From Pseudomonas typographi (GTDB lineage Bacteria > Pseudomonadota > Gammaproteobacteria > Pseudomonadales > Pseudomonadaceae): DNA of 64,000 nucleotides. The position numbers were made by a program, and so were the translations under genes. The stretch's first letter is position 1; every line of letters starts with the position of its first letter. The stretch spans positions 1-64,000 of the forward strand of contig NZ_JAAOCA010000030.1 of NCBI RefSeq assembly GCF_014694385.1, in the 5' to 3' direction. Below, one piece after another: positions 50,865-58,719 of the stretch. The notes beneath the pieces were generated by a model that ran no database searches, had not been told where the DNA came from, and saw only the letters and a program-made list of their open reading frames with translations.

Positions 50865-51967
50865 TGGCTCGTGCACGCAACATCAAGCCAGGCCTGTTCA
50901 CCAATGAGCTGCTGGTCGAGCTGCCCGCGTTCGACCGACTGCTGTTCATCGGCCTTTGGTGCCTGGCAGATCGTGATGGCCGGCTTGAGGATCGCCCCAA
51001 GCGGATCAAGCTGGCTCTTTTCCCGTATGACACCTATGACGTGAGTGAGGGCCTTGGGCGCCTTGCCGCCGCTGGGTTCATCGACCGCTATGAGGCAGAA
51101 GGCTTCACGGTGGTCGAGATCGTGAATTTCCTCAAACACCAGAAGCCACATGGCTCAGAAAAGGACGGGTGCTTGCCCGATAAAGACGGCTATTTAAACG
51201 TTAACGACCGCAAAAAAGGCGTAGTGATACCAGGTACTCAACGCAAGATACACGTTAAATGCGGCAGAAATAACGTTAAATCGACCTCGGATAACGTTGA
51301 CCCAACGTTAGATAACGGTCCGATAACGGTAGATCCACCGTTAGATAACGCCCTGATTCTCCGATTCTCTGATTCTCCGAATCCTGATTCTCCGAATAAA
51401 GATCAAGAGCAAAAAGCTCTCGTCGCTTCTGCCGAAGCAACGGACGGGGATGACGACGATGATTCCGGGGAAAACGATCCGTCCGAACAAGCGAGTGCCG
51501 GAAAGCCTGACCCGTACACCGCGGAGTTCGAATCGTTCTGGCAGGAGTACCCCAAGCGCAACACGAACAGCCCGAAGAAGGCGGCCTGGCGAGTGTGGAA
51601 AGCTCGCGTTCGGGAAGGTATCGATCCCTCGGACCTGATCACCGCAGCACGGAACTACCACACCGAGCAGCGCGCCCTGGGCAAGGTGGGCAGTTCCTAC
51701 GTGAAGCACCCGGCGACATTCCTGGGGCCCGATGAGTGGTGGCGGGAATACCTGCGGCCTGCTGGCCAGGCTTCCACGCCTGATCAATCCGACCCTACCG
51801 TCGTGGATGGCGTGAAATACCCGCGGCAGGTGCCGAAAGGCTACCAGTGCACGGACCAAGAGTTCTGGGGTTTCGACGTGTTCGCGAACTACGTGTATCA
51901 CCGCGCGACTCACGACCATGACTACACGCCGAAGAAGCGGGGAGGTAGCGATGCCAACTCCGTCTGA
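50864..51967 (+). CDS. Phage replication initiator (O-like), with internal iterons
   Basis: This 367-residue replication protein has an N-terminal winged-helix region (GLFTNELLVELPAFDRLLFI, GLWCLADRDGRLEDRPKRIK). The central linker is Asn/Asp/Pro-rich, and the C-terminal block reads FWQEYPKRNTNSPKKAAWRV and SYVKHPATFLGPDEWW, as in phage replisome organisers and DnaT-like proteins. The linker is low complexity because the DNA under it contains iteron repeats (51196-51352), as in the lambda O gene. It overlaps the primase-helicase gene by 17 bases. Confidence 0.85.
   Translation: MARARNIKPGLFTNELLVELPAFDRLLFIGLWCLADRDGRLEDRPKRIKLALFPYDTYDVSEGLGRLAAAGFIDRYEAEGFTVVEIVNFLKHQKPHGSEKDGCLPDKDGYLNVNDRKKGVVIPGTQRKIHVKCGRNNVKSTSDNVDPTLDNGPITVDPPLDNALILRFSDSPNPDSPNKDQEQKALVASAEATDGDDDDDSGENDPSEQASAGKPDPYTAEFESFWQEYPKRNTNSPKKAAWRVWKARVREGIDPSDLITAARNYHTEQRALGKVGSSYVKHPATFLGPDEWWREYLRPAGQASTPDQSDPTVVDGVKYPRQVPKGYQCTDQEFWGFDVFANYVYHRATHDHDYTPKKRGGSDANSV
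51196..51403 (+). repeat. Candidate phage replication origin: iterons inside the initiator gene
   Basis: Repeats of the AACGTTA / GATAACG(T/G)T type occur at about 51197, 51251, 51271, 51289, 51303, 51311, 51322 and 51336. They are followed by four GATTCTCC(G)-like repeats and an AT-rich AATAAAGATC stretch (51355-51403). The position inside the initiator gene matches lambda-type origins. Confidence 0.65.
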
Positions 51968-53765
51968 GATCGCGAAACGGTTGGCCGATCGTGCACCGGA
52001 GGTGGCTCACCACCTGCTGCCGGGCGGCAAGCGTGAAGGCCACGAGTGGCGTGCTGGTGATACGTCAGGCGAGAAGGGCAAGAGCCTGGGGGTGCGCCTC
52101 ACGGGGGACAAGGCCGGGATGTGGTGCGATTTCAACACGGGCGAATCCGGCGACCTGCTGGACCTGTGGCGTGAAGCCCGCCGGTGCGACATGCGGACCG
52201 CGCTGGCCGAAGCCAAGTCGTATCTGGGCGTGACCGAGCCCGCGCTGAAGAGCCCGGGGGAAGGTCGCAAGCAGTACCAGCGCCCTGAGAAACCCAAGTG
52301 CGCGACGCCCAAACAGGACTCGCCGGTGATGGCCTACCTGAAGTCCCGCGGGCTCACCGAGTCGACGATCAAGGCGTTCAAGATCGCCGAGGACGGTCGA
52401 AACATCGTGTTCCCGTACCTGCGGGACGGGGCGCTGATCCACTGGAAGACCATGGGCGTCGATCGGCCAGGGGGCAAAAAGCAGATTCGCACAAGCGCCG
52501 ATTCAGAACCGTCCCTGTTTGGCTGGCAGGCGATTTCGGAGGGGGACCGGGAGGTCACCATTACCGAGGGTGAGATCGACGCCATGACGGCGTTTCAGAG
52601 CGGCAGAGCGGCATTGTCGGTGCCCTTCGGTGGCGGATCTGGCGGAAAACAGCGTTGGATTGAGTATGAATTCGAAAATCTTCAGCGTTTCGACACGATA
52701 TTCCTGTGCCTCGATTCTGACGAACCCGGACAGCAGGCCACCGAAGAAATCGTCAAGCGGCTGGGGCGGGAACGGTGCCGGTTGGTTGATCTGGGCTGCA
52801 AGGACTTCAACGAGGCGGTGAACGCCCTGTACTACAGCCGTGATGACATAGACGACTGCTACGCCAAGGCCAAGAACTTCGACCCCGAGCGGTTGAAGTC
52901 GGCGGCCCGGTACATAACCGAGGTGGAGGCCGAGTTCTTCGACCGCAACCCCGAGTTGATCGGCATGGAACTGCCGTGGGAATTCGCCCGCGACAAGATC
53001 CGCTTCCGACCGTCCGAGGTAAGCATCTGGACTGGTTGGTCTGGTCACGGCAAGAGCCAGTTGCTGAATTACCTGGCGTTCCACGGCGTGAACCGCAAGG
53101 GCAACGAGGACAAGTTCGTCATCGCCTCGATGGAGATGCCAGCCCGCCGGACGCTGCAACGGATGGTACGCCAGGCTTCGGGCATGAGTTCGCCATCCCG
53201 CGGCTACGTACGAGCGATCCTCGATCACCTGGACGGCAAGATTTGGATCTACGACCAGGTGGGCAGCGCGAGGACTGGCGAAATGCTGGAGGCCTTCAGG
53301 TACGCCGCGCGTCGGTATGGTGTGAACCACTTCATCGTCGACAGTCTGGCCAAGCTGGGCATGGCCGAAGACGACTACAACGGCCAGAAACAGGCCATGG
53401 AAGCCTTGACCGAGTTTGCCCACGAGATGGACGTGCATGTGCACCTGGTGGCCCACCCGCGCAAGGCCGAAGACGAGTCGAAACCCCCTGGAAAGCTGGA
53501 CGTGCGCGGTGGTGCCGTGCTCACCGACTTGGCAGACAACGTGATCACCGTGTGGCGGAACAAGCGCAAGGAGAACACCCCAGGAGACCAGGTCTCCGAC
53601 GACGACCCCGACGTGAAGATGGTCATCAGCAAGCAGCGCCTCAACGGCAATGAGGGCGTGATCAAACTCTGGTTCAACAAGGGTTGTTACCAATATTTTT
53701 CCAACAGCGCCCACCGGCCCCGTTGCTGGGTGGAGTACGAAGGTCAACGGGAGCAAGCGGCATGA
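51951..53765 (+). CDS. Phage primase-helicase (TOPRIM plus RecA-fold)
   Basis: This 604-residue bifunctional primase/helicase of T7 gp4/Twinkle type has an N-terminal domain to about 120. The TOPRIM centre has VTITEGEIDAM near 203 and FLCLDSDEPG near 254, followed by the DnaB-like motor with Walker A TGWSGHGKS near 361-369 and Walker B HFIVDSLAK near 460. The N-terminal region lacks a clear four-Cys zinc ribbon, so primase activity may differ. The ATG at 51951 follows GGAGG. The upstream initiator would load it at the iterons. Confidence 0.9.
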   Translation: MPTPSEIAKRLADRAPEVAHHLLPGGKREGHEWRAGDTSGEKGKSLGVRLTGDKAGMWCDFNTGESGDLLDLWREARRCDMRTALAEAKSYLGVTEPALKSPGEGRKQYQRPEKPKCATPKQDSPVMAYLKSRGLTESTIKAFKIAEDGRNIVFPYLRDGALIHWKTMGVDRPGGKKQIRTSADSEPSLFGWQAISEGDREVTITEGEIDAMTAFQSGRAALSVPFGGGSGGKQRWIEYEFENLQRFDTIFLCLDSDEPGQQATEEIVKRLGRERCRLVDLGCKDFNEAVNALYYSRDDIDDCYAKAKNFDPERLKSAARYITEVEAEFFDRNPELIGMELPWEFARDKIRFRPSEVSIWTGWSGHGKSQLLNYLAFHGVNRKGNEDKFVIASMEMPARRTLQRMVRQASGMSSPSRGYVRAILDHLDGKIWIYDQVGSARTGEMLEAFRYAARRYGVNHFIVDSLAKLGMAEDDYNGQKQAMEALTEFAHEMDVHVHLVAHPRKAEDESKPPGKLDVRGGAVLTDLADNVITVWRNKRKENTPGDQVSDDDPDVKMVISKQRLNGNEGVIKLWFNKGCYQYFSNSAHRPRCWVEYEGQREQAA

Positions 53766-54241
53766 AGATTTTCGACCGGATACGCCGGCGCGTACCAGCC
53801 ACACCGCGCTACCCCGAGGCAGAGCGCATTGCGGCTTCCCTCCGCGATCACCCCGGCGATTGGGCCTGGGCTCATAAGGGGTACACGATCACGCATGTGC
53901 CCAGCGGCTTCAAGTTGTGGGTGGCCAATGGGCAAGGCCACCTGGCGGAATGCACCGAGGGCAAGGACATCAACTTCAGCAAGCCCGAGCAGGCCATCAT
54001 CTGGCCGGCCGTCGAGGGCTGGCTGGCGCGGAGCAAGGTCGGGTTCAGCGGCCGGCCAGCGAAGCCACGAATCACTCGGTTCGAGGGCTGCTATTTCTGC
54101 GAGTCAGCGCAGCACCCTTGGCGCGGATTCGGGCATACCCCTGAAAACGCTTACTGGTCCTGGCTGGCTGCGATATCGGTGCAGGCCCGAAAGCGACTGC
54201 CCAAGGATTTAGTTTTGACGGTTTGGAGTGCGAAGCCATGA
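53762..54241 (+). CDS. Hypothetical prophage protein
   Basis: This 159-residue protein follows the primase-helicase with a four-base overlap. It is Trp-rich (GDWAWAHKGYTITHVPSGFK, AIIWPAVEGWLARSK) and has a CxxC-like segment (FEGCYFCESAQHPW). The role is unknown; the aromatic and Cys content suggests nucleic-acid binding. Confidence 0.7.
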   Translation: MKIFDRIRRRVPATPRYPEAERIAASLRDHPGDWAWAHKGYTITHVPSGFKLWVANGQGHLAECTEGKDINFSKPEQAIIWPAVEGWLARSKVGFSGRPAKPRITRFEGCYFCESAQHPWRGFGHTPENAYWSWLAAISVQARKRLPKDLVLTVWSAKP

Positions 54242-54537
54242 GCAAGGTTAGATCTGCTGTACCACGAAAGGACATGCTACCGCATGAGCGTCAATTCCTG
54301 AAGCGTGCGGGTGAGGGCTTGATCGGTGAGCCCGCCGGCGGCGCTCAGGCCATGGCCGCGTTGCTGGATATGGTCGCCAGTTGGCACGGCTTCCGCGGTG
54401 ATATTGAGTTCGGTGAGTATTGCAAGCGCTGGGTCACAGAGGGCAATTGCAAGAACAGGGCGGCTGAGGAGCTGCTGCGTTCCATGCTCGGTCTTGACGA
54501 CAACCCACCACCCCGGCGCATTCGGAGGGCCGCATGA
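54238..54537 (+). CDS. Hypothetical prophage protein
   Basis: This 99-residue protein (HERQFLKRAGEGLIGEPAGG, AMAALLDMVASWHGFRGDIE) is coupled by four-base overlaps on both sides. The helical profile is protein-like; I recognise no domain. Confidence 0.7.
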   Translation: MSKVRSAVPRKDMLPHERQFLKRAGEGLIGEPAGGAQAMAALLDMVASWHGFRGDIEFGEYCKRWVTEGNCKNRAAEELLRSMLGLDDNPPPRRIRRAA

Positions 54538-55076
54538 CCATCTACAAGGATGCAGGACACTGCATTGGGCGGATAATGTCGATCGAGATGCACGACGGTA
54601 CCGCCAAGGCGCCTTGGCAGCGCAAGTACAAGGCCGGGTTCACGGAGCTTGATCGGGATGTCGTCGACGACGGTATGTCGCCCGAGGAACGCACCACCCA
54701 GGACGCGATGACCCGGGCGATGCTCAAGCGCCTGTTGCCCGAGGTACAATGGCAGGTGCTGGTGGCGAAGTTCAGCATCAACGACAACGAGGTTCGGGAT
54801 GCTGCGGCCTACCTGACGCCCCGCGTTGTCACACCGGCGCATTTCCTGTTCCGAACGAAGTGTGTGATGGCGTGGATCGTTCCCGAGCGGCGGAATCGCT
54901 TGCCGCCAGCGTTCTACGAGATCCAAACCTGGGACGTAGACGGCACGCCCGACCGGACGCTGCGGCGCTGGCGCGCGATCACCAAGCGGTGGCTCGATGA
55001 TCAAGTAAACGCGGCCCACCTGGCGGTGGAGGGGATTCTTACGGAGCATGGCCTACGTTTGAGCGAAGCGGCTTGA
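54534..55076 (+). CDS. Hypothetical late-early protein, possible antiterminator position
   Basis: This 180-residue protein is the last gene before the tRNA and terminator. It has a helix-turn-helix-like C-terminus (TPDRTLRRWRAITKRWLDDQ). In lambdoid phages this position is taken by Q-type regulators, but no Q signature is clear. The function is inferred from position only. Confidence 0.65.
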   Translation: MTIYKDAGHCIGRIMSIEMHDGTAKAPWQRKYKAGFTELDRDVVDDGMSPEERTTQDAMTRAMLKRLLPEVQWQVLVAKFSINDNEVRDAAAYLTPRVVTPAHFLFRTKCVMAWIVPERRNRLPPAFYEIQTWDVDGTPDRTLRRWRAITKRWLDDQVNAAHLAVEGILTEHGLRLSEAA

Positions 55077-55148
55077 CAGTGACCGAGTGACCGCGATAAC
55101 TTCTAACCTGCGGTTCGGTGCGTGAGAAGGTACACGGCCGGACATAAG

Positions 55149-55178
55149 AGCCCAGCCATAGCGCTGGGCTTTTTGTTT
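55149..55178 (+). terminator. Terminator at the end of the early operon
   Basis: AGCCCAGCCATAGCGCTGGGCT forms a hairpin followed by TTTTGTTTT, closing the early transcript just before the tRNA. Confidence 0.85.
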
Positions 55179-55181
55179 TAT

Positions 55182-55257
55182 TGCATGGTAGCGCAGTGGT
55201 CACCTCGCCGGGCTCATAACCCGGAGGTCGGTGGTTCGAATCTATCTCTTGCAACCA
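55182..55257 (+). tRNA. Prophage tRNA-Met (CAU), initiator-like anticodon stem
   Basis: A 76-base cloverleaf can be folded with anticodon CAT at 34-36 in loop CTCATAA. The anticodon stem CCGGG/CCCGG carries the three G-C pairs (29-31/39-41) that mark initiator tRNAs. The T arm is GGTGG-TTCGAAT-CTATC and the 3' end is encoded ACCA. The acceptor has one mismatch (T5-T68) and a weak T1-A72 pair. The D stem is poor (two of four pairs). An Ile2-type CAU reading is possible but less likely given the stem. Confidence 0.8.
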
Positions 55258-55301
55258 GTTACGCATGCGGCAGATCCAGCGAGGGTTCGCTCTGCGGGTC
55301 A

Positions 55302-55724
55302 TCAGGCCGCCTCTACGGAAACCGACAAACGTTTACCCAGGGCTGCCAGCGCAGCTTCCACCTGTTCAATCTTCGAGCTGTGTTCGAAGTCCAGCAGCCG
55401 GTCAACTTTGGTCTGGGAAGAGTGAAGCGCCCGGGCCAGGTCGGCTTTGCGCATTCCTGCCTCCCGCATGGCGTTCCAAAGCGAAACCTTGGCGGCCACC
55501 AGCGTGGGCAGGTGGACCAGATGCTCGCCATCTACCGGCAGGGTCGGAAGCGGAATCGGCCGACCCTGATCGACGTAGATGGTTAGAGCGAGTTCGAGCC
55601 CGGCAACGGCGTTCGCCAGAAGCTCTTCAACGGTATCGCCCGCGCTGTGAGCTTCTGGAATATCGCGGCACGAAGACCAGAACGACCCGGCTTCGGCATG
55701 GACTTTAACGGCATAGCTGTACAT
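55302..55724 (-). CDS. hicB: HicB family antitoxin
   Basis: This 140-residue HicB has an N-terminal RNase-H-like fold (AGSFWSSCRDIPEAHSAGDT, VEELLANAVAGLELALTIYV) that blocks HicA. The C-terminal helix-turn-helix (KADLARALHSSQTKVDRLLD) gives DNA binding and autorepression. It lies 55 bases downstream of hicA and in the opposite orientation to the surrounding late genes, so the module looks like an insertion or a lysogeny-expressed moron. Confidence 0.93.
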   Translation of the reverse strand: MYSYAVKVHAEAGSFWSSCRDIPEAHSAGDTVEELLANAVAGLELALTIYVDQGRPIPLPTLPVDGEHLVHLPTLVAAKVSLWNAMREAGMRKADLARALHSSQTKVDRLLDFEHSSKIEQVEAALAALGKRLSVSVEAA

Positions 55725-55779
55725 GGTGTGGTTCCCCTATCTGTGTGGCTCATGAGCTGCGGTTCAAAAGGGTAGAGCC

Positions 55780-55962
55780 TCAATCCTTGAGGCCCAGTTG
55801 TCTGATGATCGCCTTCCTAAGTCCTTCGCCGATTTCCTTGGCTCCGTGGTCTGGAAGGATCGTTTGCTTGCCGTTGAGGTAGATCTTGAAGTGTTTGTTA
55901 CGGCGCTTCGAGATCTCTACTCCGTGGGCTTGCAGCCACCTTTTGAACTCGTTGTAACTCAT
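55780..55962 (-). CDS. hicA: HicA family mRNA-interferase toxin
   Basis: This 60-residue HicA toxin has the double-stranded-RNA-binding-like fold and the catalytic His in KRRNKHFKIYLNG, with the conserved LPDHGAKEIGEGLRKAI ending. It cleaves mRNA when HicB is lost. I chose the ATG at 55962; the longer frame to 55995 lacks conserved residues. The divergent palindrome at 55997 is the likely HicB operator. Confidence 0.93.
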   Translation of the reverse strand: MSYNEFKRWLQAHGVEISKRRNKHFKIYLNGKQTILPDHGAKEIGEGLRKAIIRQLGLKD

Positions 55963-55996
55963 CAGCCCTCCTGTGTGTCTTGCTGATGGGTTCATT

Positions 55997-56035
55997 ATAC
56001 ATCATAAATGTGTTAATGCAACACATATGATGTAT
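55997..56035. promoter_or_regulatory. hicAB operator palindrome
   Basis: A long AT-rich inverted repeat, ATACATCATAAATGTGTT and AACACATATGATGTAT, with a five-base centre lies directly upstream of hicA. It contains the promoter and is the expected HicB binding site. Confidence 0.85.
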
Positions 56036-56244
56036 TTGTTTTGTGGTGTGCCACTGCCTGGGTGGACCCTTCGGGGAGAGCCAGGACGCCGCTAGCCGAT
56101 CAGTGTGGCGATTGCAGAAAACGTCGGCAGCCGAAGGCCTCTTCCTCTCAAGACTCCAGGGGTTGATTCGGTGGGCAGCTGGGAAGACAGCACAAATTCA
56201 GAGGCTCGTCATGGTGGCGGGCCTTTTCTATTTCAGGGGTCTGC

Positions 56245-56946
56245 ATGCAAAGCCACGACTATGTGCCGGGCGTGTCCGGCTGGCGTATCGACGACGAGAC
56301 TGGCGATTTCGAACTGAACAGTGCTTCGTTCCAATCGACCAGCGCGGAGCCCAAGCCCCAAGAGATCGAGGTGGTGCTGTTCGACATGCGCACCGACGAA
56401 TTACCCACGTCGGCCCGTGATCTGAGCGACTTCCTTCGCCAGGCGACAATGGCTGAGCCCGGCGCCCGGGACGCGAAACTCGAGTTCTACACCGAATGGT
56501 ATGGCGACTACACCGAGCGCCGCGTAAAGACTACGTACCGGCGCATGGAGACAATAGAAGAGCTGTGCGCGCGGCTGGAGAAGGCCAAGGCGCCCAAGAT
56601 GGCAGCTTTGAGCTTCCTGTTTGAAGGCGGAAAGTTTGCCATCCTAGCCAATGGTGTTCCGCGCTGCCGCATGGGCAATCTGGATAAAGGTCAGCCCTTC
56701 AAGGTCGAGGATGGCCAACTGGAGATCAGCGGAGCCTTTATCGATGAGGGCACGATCAAGAACGCGAAGATCGCTGACTCTGACCAGACTGGCCAGGCCG
56801 AGGTAGCGTCAGTGCTGGCTGAGGGTGTCGGCATTGAGCCTTGGACGGCTGAGGACGCCAAGCAGGCCGAAGAGCAATTCGCCCAACGCGTGCGCAAGGT
56901 ATTGGCCAACGAGCTTCGCCCTGGCCGCATGCTTTACCGCCGCTAA
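56245..56946 (+). CDS. Tail-tip-like domain protein outside the tail module
   Basis: This 233-residue protein begins with a phage tail-tip-like signature (GVSGWRIDDETGDFELNSAS), the pattern of the DUF1983/central tail-tip region. Later it shows QLEISGAFIDEGTIKNAKIA, also typical of tail-tip beta repeats. It lies between the HicAB module and the lysis genes, far from the expected tail cluster. It may be a host-specificity accessory subunit or a relocated fragment of a tail gene. Confidence 0.7.
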   Translation: MQSHDYVPGVSGWRIDDETGDFELNSASFQSTSAEPKPQEIEVVLFDMRTDELPTSARDLSDFLRQATMAEPGARDAKLEFYTEWYGDYTERRVKTTYRRMETIEELCARLEKAKAPKMAALSFLFEGGKFAILANGVPRCRMGNLDKGQPFKVEDGQLEISGAFIDEGTIKNAKIADSDQTGQAEVASVLAEGVGIEPWTAEDAKQAEEQFAQRVRKVLANELRPGRMLYRR

Positions 56947-56969
56947 TAGCTGCCTAGTTGGAGTAACCC

Positions 56970-57344
56970 ATGGTTGACCCTACGGACCTCGGCGCAGGCA
57001 CAGTCACCTCGCTGGGTGTTACGGGAACCGTGTTGTTGGGTGCATTTCTCTGGTTGCGCAAGTTCCTTTCCAGGGACGCCACAGAACGCGCCATGGACAA
57101 CGCCGATATCGGCACTGTCCGTCGCTTGAACGAACTTCTTGATTCCGAACGAACCGCCCGGCAAGCCGCCGAGACGCGGGCAGATCAATTCGCCAAAGAA
57201 CGAAACGAACTCGCCGCCGCAGTTGGCCGGATGGAGGGCAAGATCGAAGCCCTCACCAGCCAGGTCGCACAACTCACAGACAAGGTGACCACCCAAAGCA
57301 CCGAGATTTCTCAGCTGCGGTCACAGGTTGGGGGCGCCGTCTGA
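56970..57344 (+). CDS. Membrane-anchored coiled-coil phage protein (lysis region)
   Basis: This 124-residue protein has one hydrophobic helix near residues 13-30 (TSLGVTGTVLLGAFLWLRKF) and then a long coiled coil (ARQAAETRADQFAKERNELA, GKIEALTSQVAQLTDKVTTQ). In the lysis position it may be a holin-like or accessory membrane protein. It overlaps the next gene by one base. Confidence 0.7.
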   Translation: MVDPTDLGAGTVTSLGVTGTVLLGAFLWLRKFLSRDATERAMDNADIGTVRRLNELLDSERTARQAAETRADQFAKERNELAAAVGRMEGKIEALTSQVAQLTDKVTTQSTEISQLRSQVGGAV

Positions 57345-57661
57345 TGCACCGAATCGCTATGGAATTTATCGCTCGGCTCTGGTGGCGCAGGGCAGAGGTC
57401 TGGCTAATCGCCGCGCTCCTGATCGGTGGCGGCGGCATCTTCGGTTTCCAGATTGCTCAGTGGTCGCTGGCCATGGCCTACATCAAGCAGGTCGATGTCG
57501 TTCGCGCCGCGTATGACGAAGCGCTGAGGCAGCGCGACCTGCGGATGGACAACATCAGCAGCAAGACCGAGCGCGCCACCGAGAAGGCCCAGGAAGCAGC
57601 CAGCACGGCCAACCAGGCTGCGAGCACCGCGAAGGAAGCTGCCGAGAAGGCGGGCCAGTAG
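57344..57661 (+). CDS. Membrane protein with coiled coil (lysis region)
   Basis: This 105-residue protein has a transmembrane helix at about 19-37 (WLIAALLIGGGGIFGFQIAQ) and an Ala-rich coiled-coil tail (EKAQEAASTANQAASTAKEA). It is coupled to the preceding membrane protein, so they may act as a pair in lysis or superinfection exclusion. No definite family is recognised. Confidence 0.7.
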   Translation: MHRIAMEFIARLWWRRAEVWLIAALLIGGGGIFGFQIAQWSLAMAYIKQVDVVRAAYDEALRQRDLRMDNISSKTERATEKAQEAASTANQAASTAKEAAEKAGQ

Positions 57662-57719
57662 CGGCGCCACGAATTCAGCAGCGCCCATGTCGTGGCGCGC
57701 CTACCGAGGCCGAGAAGCC

Positions 57720-57950
57720 ATGAACCTGCTTGCCTGGATCAAAACCCTTTTCACCAAAACCACCAAGGAGCCGACCATGGCTGATACCGCATCTACTGCA
57801 GCTGCCGCGCCCGCTGTCCCCGAAACCCCAGCCATCGTTGAAACCACAGCGATCGACACCGACAAGCTGAAGGCGCTGCTGATCACCCTGGGCCACGACA
57901 TCGAGGCCGAGTGGGAGCATCTGGTGGCGTTGGCCAAGAAGGCGGCGTAA
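57720..57950 (+). CDS. Hypothetical small prophage protein
   Basis: This 76-residue protein has a hydrophobic start (MNLLAWIKTLFTKTTKEPTM), an Ala/Pro-rich centre and a C-terminal helix (KLKALLITLGHDIEAEWEHL). Its position suggests a lysis or structural accessory role. The downstream ATG at 57777 is an alternative start. Confidence 0.65.
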   Translation: MNLLAWIKTLFTKTTKEPTMADTASTAAAAPAVPETPAIVETTAIDTDKLKALLITLGHDIEAEWEHLVALAKKAA

Positions 57951-57991
57951 CCGCCTATAGAGTTTCACAACGCTAGCGGGGTACATGAGCA

Positions 57992-58177
57992 ATGGAGCGC
58001 AAGCCACCGCCCACTGTTGAATGGCGAGGCCGTCCACATGGATGGCAGCCGCCACCCGCACCACCGCCAATGCGAACGTTCACTGGTGATCACGCCCCAA
58101 CCATGGGTTTGATGCTTGTGTGGTTGGTGTTCCTGGCGGGAGTAGCCCTTGGAACCAAGATAGCCGGAGGTTGGTGA
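57992..58177 (+). CDS. Small single-helix membrane protein
   Basis: This 61-residue protein has a Pro-rich cytoplasmic part (HGWQPPPAPPPMRT) and one helix (MGLMLVWLVFLAGVALGTKI). Its end touches the next ATG. In lysis cassettes such proteins are often holin- or spanin-like; not assignable further. Confidence 0.6.
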   Translation: MERKPPPTVEWRGRPHGWQPPPAPPPMRTFTGDHAPTMGLMLVWLVFLAGVALGTKIAGGW

Positions 58178-58353
58178 TGGCCTGTTCAACCTGCGCCCGA
58201 ACCAGAGAGTGGGCGGCCAAGTGGAGTCGAATCGCATATGAGCGAGCAAGCAAAATCATTGCAGGTGGTGACGATACTGCCGCCGCCCAACCAGCACCCC
58301 GGCAGCGTTCAGTTGGCCATGGGAACCAAGGTGATCTTGAGCGACGGAAGTGA
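58177..58353 (+). CDS. Small Cys-containing phage protein
   Basis: This 58-residue protein begins MACSTCARTREWAAKWSRIA, a CxxC start followed by a basic helix seen in many small phage proteins near the late-gene start. Its tail overlaps the next gene by over 100 bases in another frame, so its true end may be functionally unimportant. Confidence 0.6.
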   Translation: MACSTCARTREWAAKWSRIAYERASKIIAGGDDTAAAQPAPRQRSVGHGNQGDLERRK

Positions 58354-58528
58354 GCTGGCCGGTGTTACTGCTGTGAGCCTGAAGGCGGAAGCCGGTGGTG
58401 TATGGGAAGCGACCATCAGCGTGCTGCCCCAGATCATCCAGCCAGTAGTGGCTAATGCCGAAGTGGTCGAGATCGACGTGACCACGTTGGTTGATGATGC
58501 GCGGCAGTACGCGGCGACGTCGCCATGA
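58238..58528 (+). CDS. Hypothetical prophage protein
   Basis: This 96-residue beta-rich protein (AMGTKVILSDGSELAGVTAV, VWEATISVLPQIIQPVVANA) has no recognised domain. It overlaps the next gene by four bases. Confidence 0.7.
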   Translation: MSEQAKSLQVVTILPPPNQHPGSVQLAMGTKVILSDGSELAGVTAVSLKAEAGGVWEATISVLPQIIQPVVANAEVVEIDVTTLVDDARQYAATSP

Positions 58529-58719
58529 GCGAGCACGAACAATTGTTGGCGGCCCTGCACCAGCAGACCCAGGCGATGCAGGCGCTGACCCAGGCGGTAA
58601 GCGAATTGGCCCAGAGCAACCGGGACATGATCGACTATCTGGCTCACCAGCAGGGAGAGGGTGATGACCAAGAGCCCACAACCTACCTGGATGGAACGCC
58701 TGTGGTGGGCCGGCGCTGA
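58525..58719 (+). CDS. Hypothetical coiled-coil prophage protein
   Basis: This 64-residue helical protein (LHQQTQAMQALTQAVSELAQ) ends in an acidic TYLDGTPVVGRR tail. It overlaps the HNH gene by one base. The function is unknown; small coiled-coil proteins before the HNH-terminase module are common in Pseudomonas siphophages. Confidence 0.7.
   Translation: MSEHEQLLAALHQQTQAMQALTQAVSELAQSNRDMIDYLAHQQGEGDDQEPTTYLDGTPVVGRR

Noticed and set aside
51355..51403. GATTCTCC repeats as a CRISPR-like array
   Set aside because: The units are too short, with almost no spacers, and they lie inside the replication gene; they fit an origin or linker repeat better.
52503..53804. Long open frame antisense to the primase-helicase gene
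   Set aside because: It has no recognisable domain and lies fully under a gene with TOPRIM and Walker motifs.
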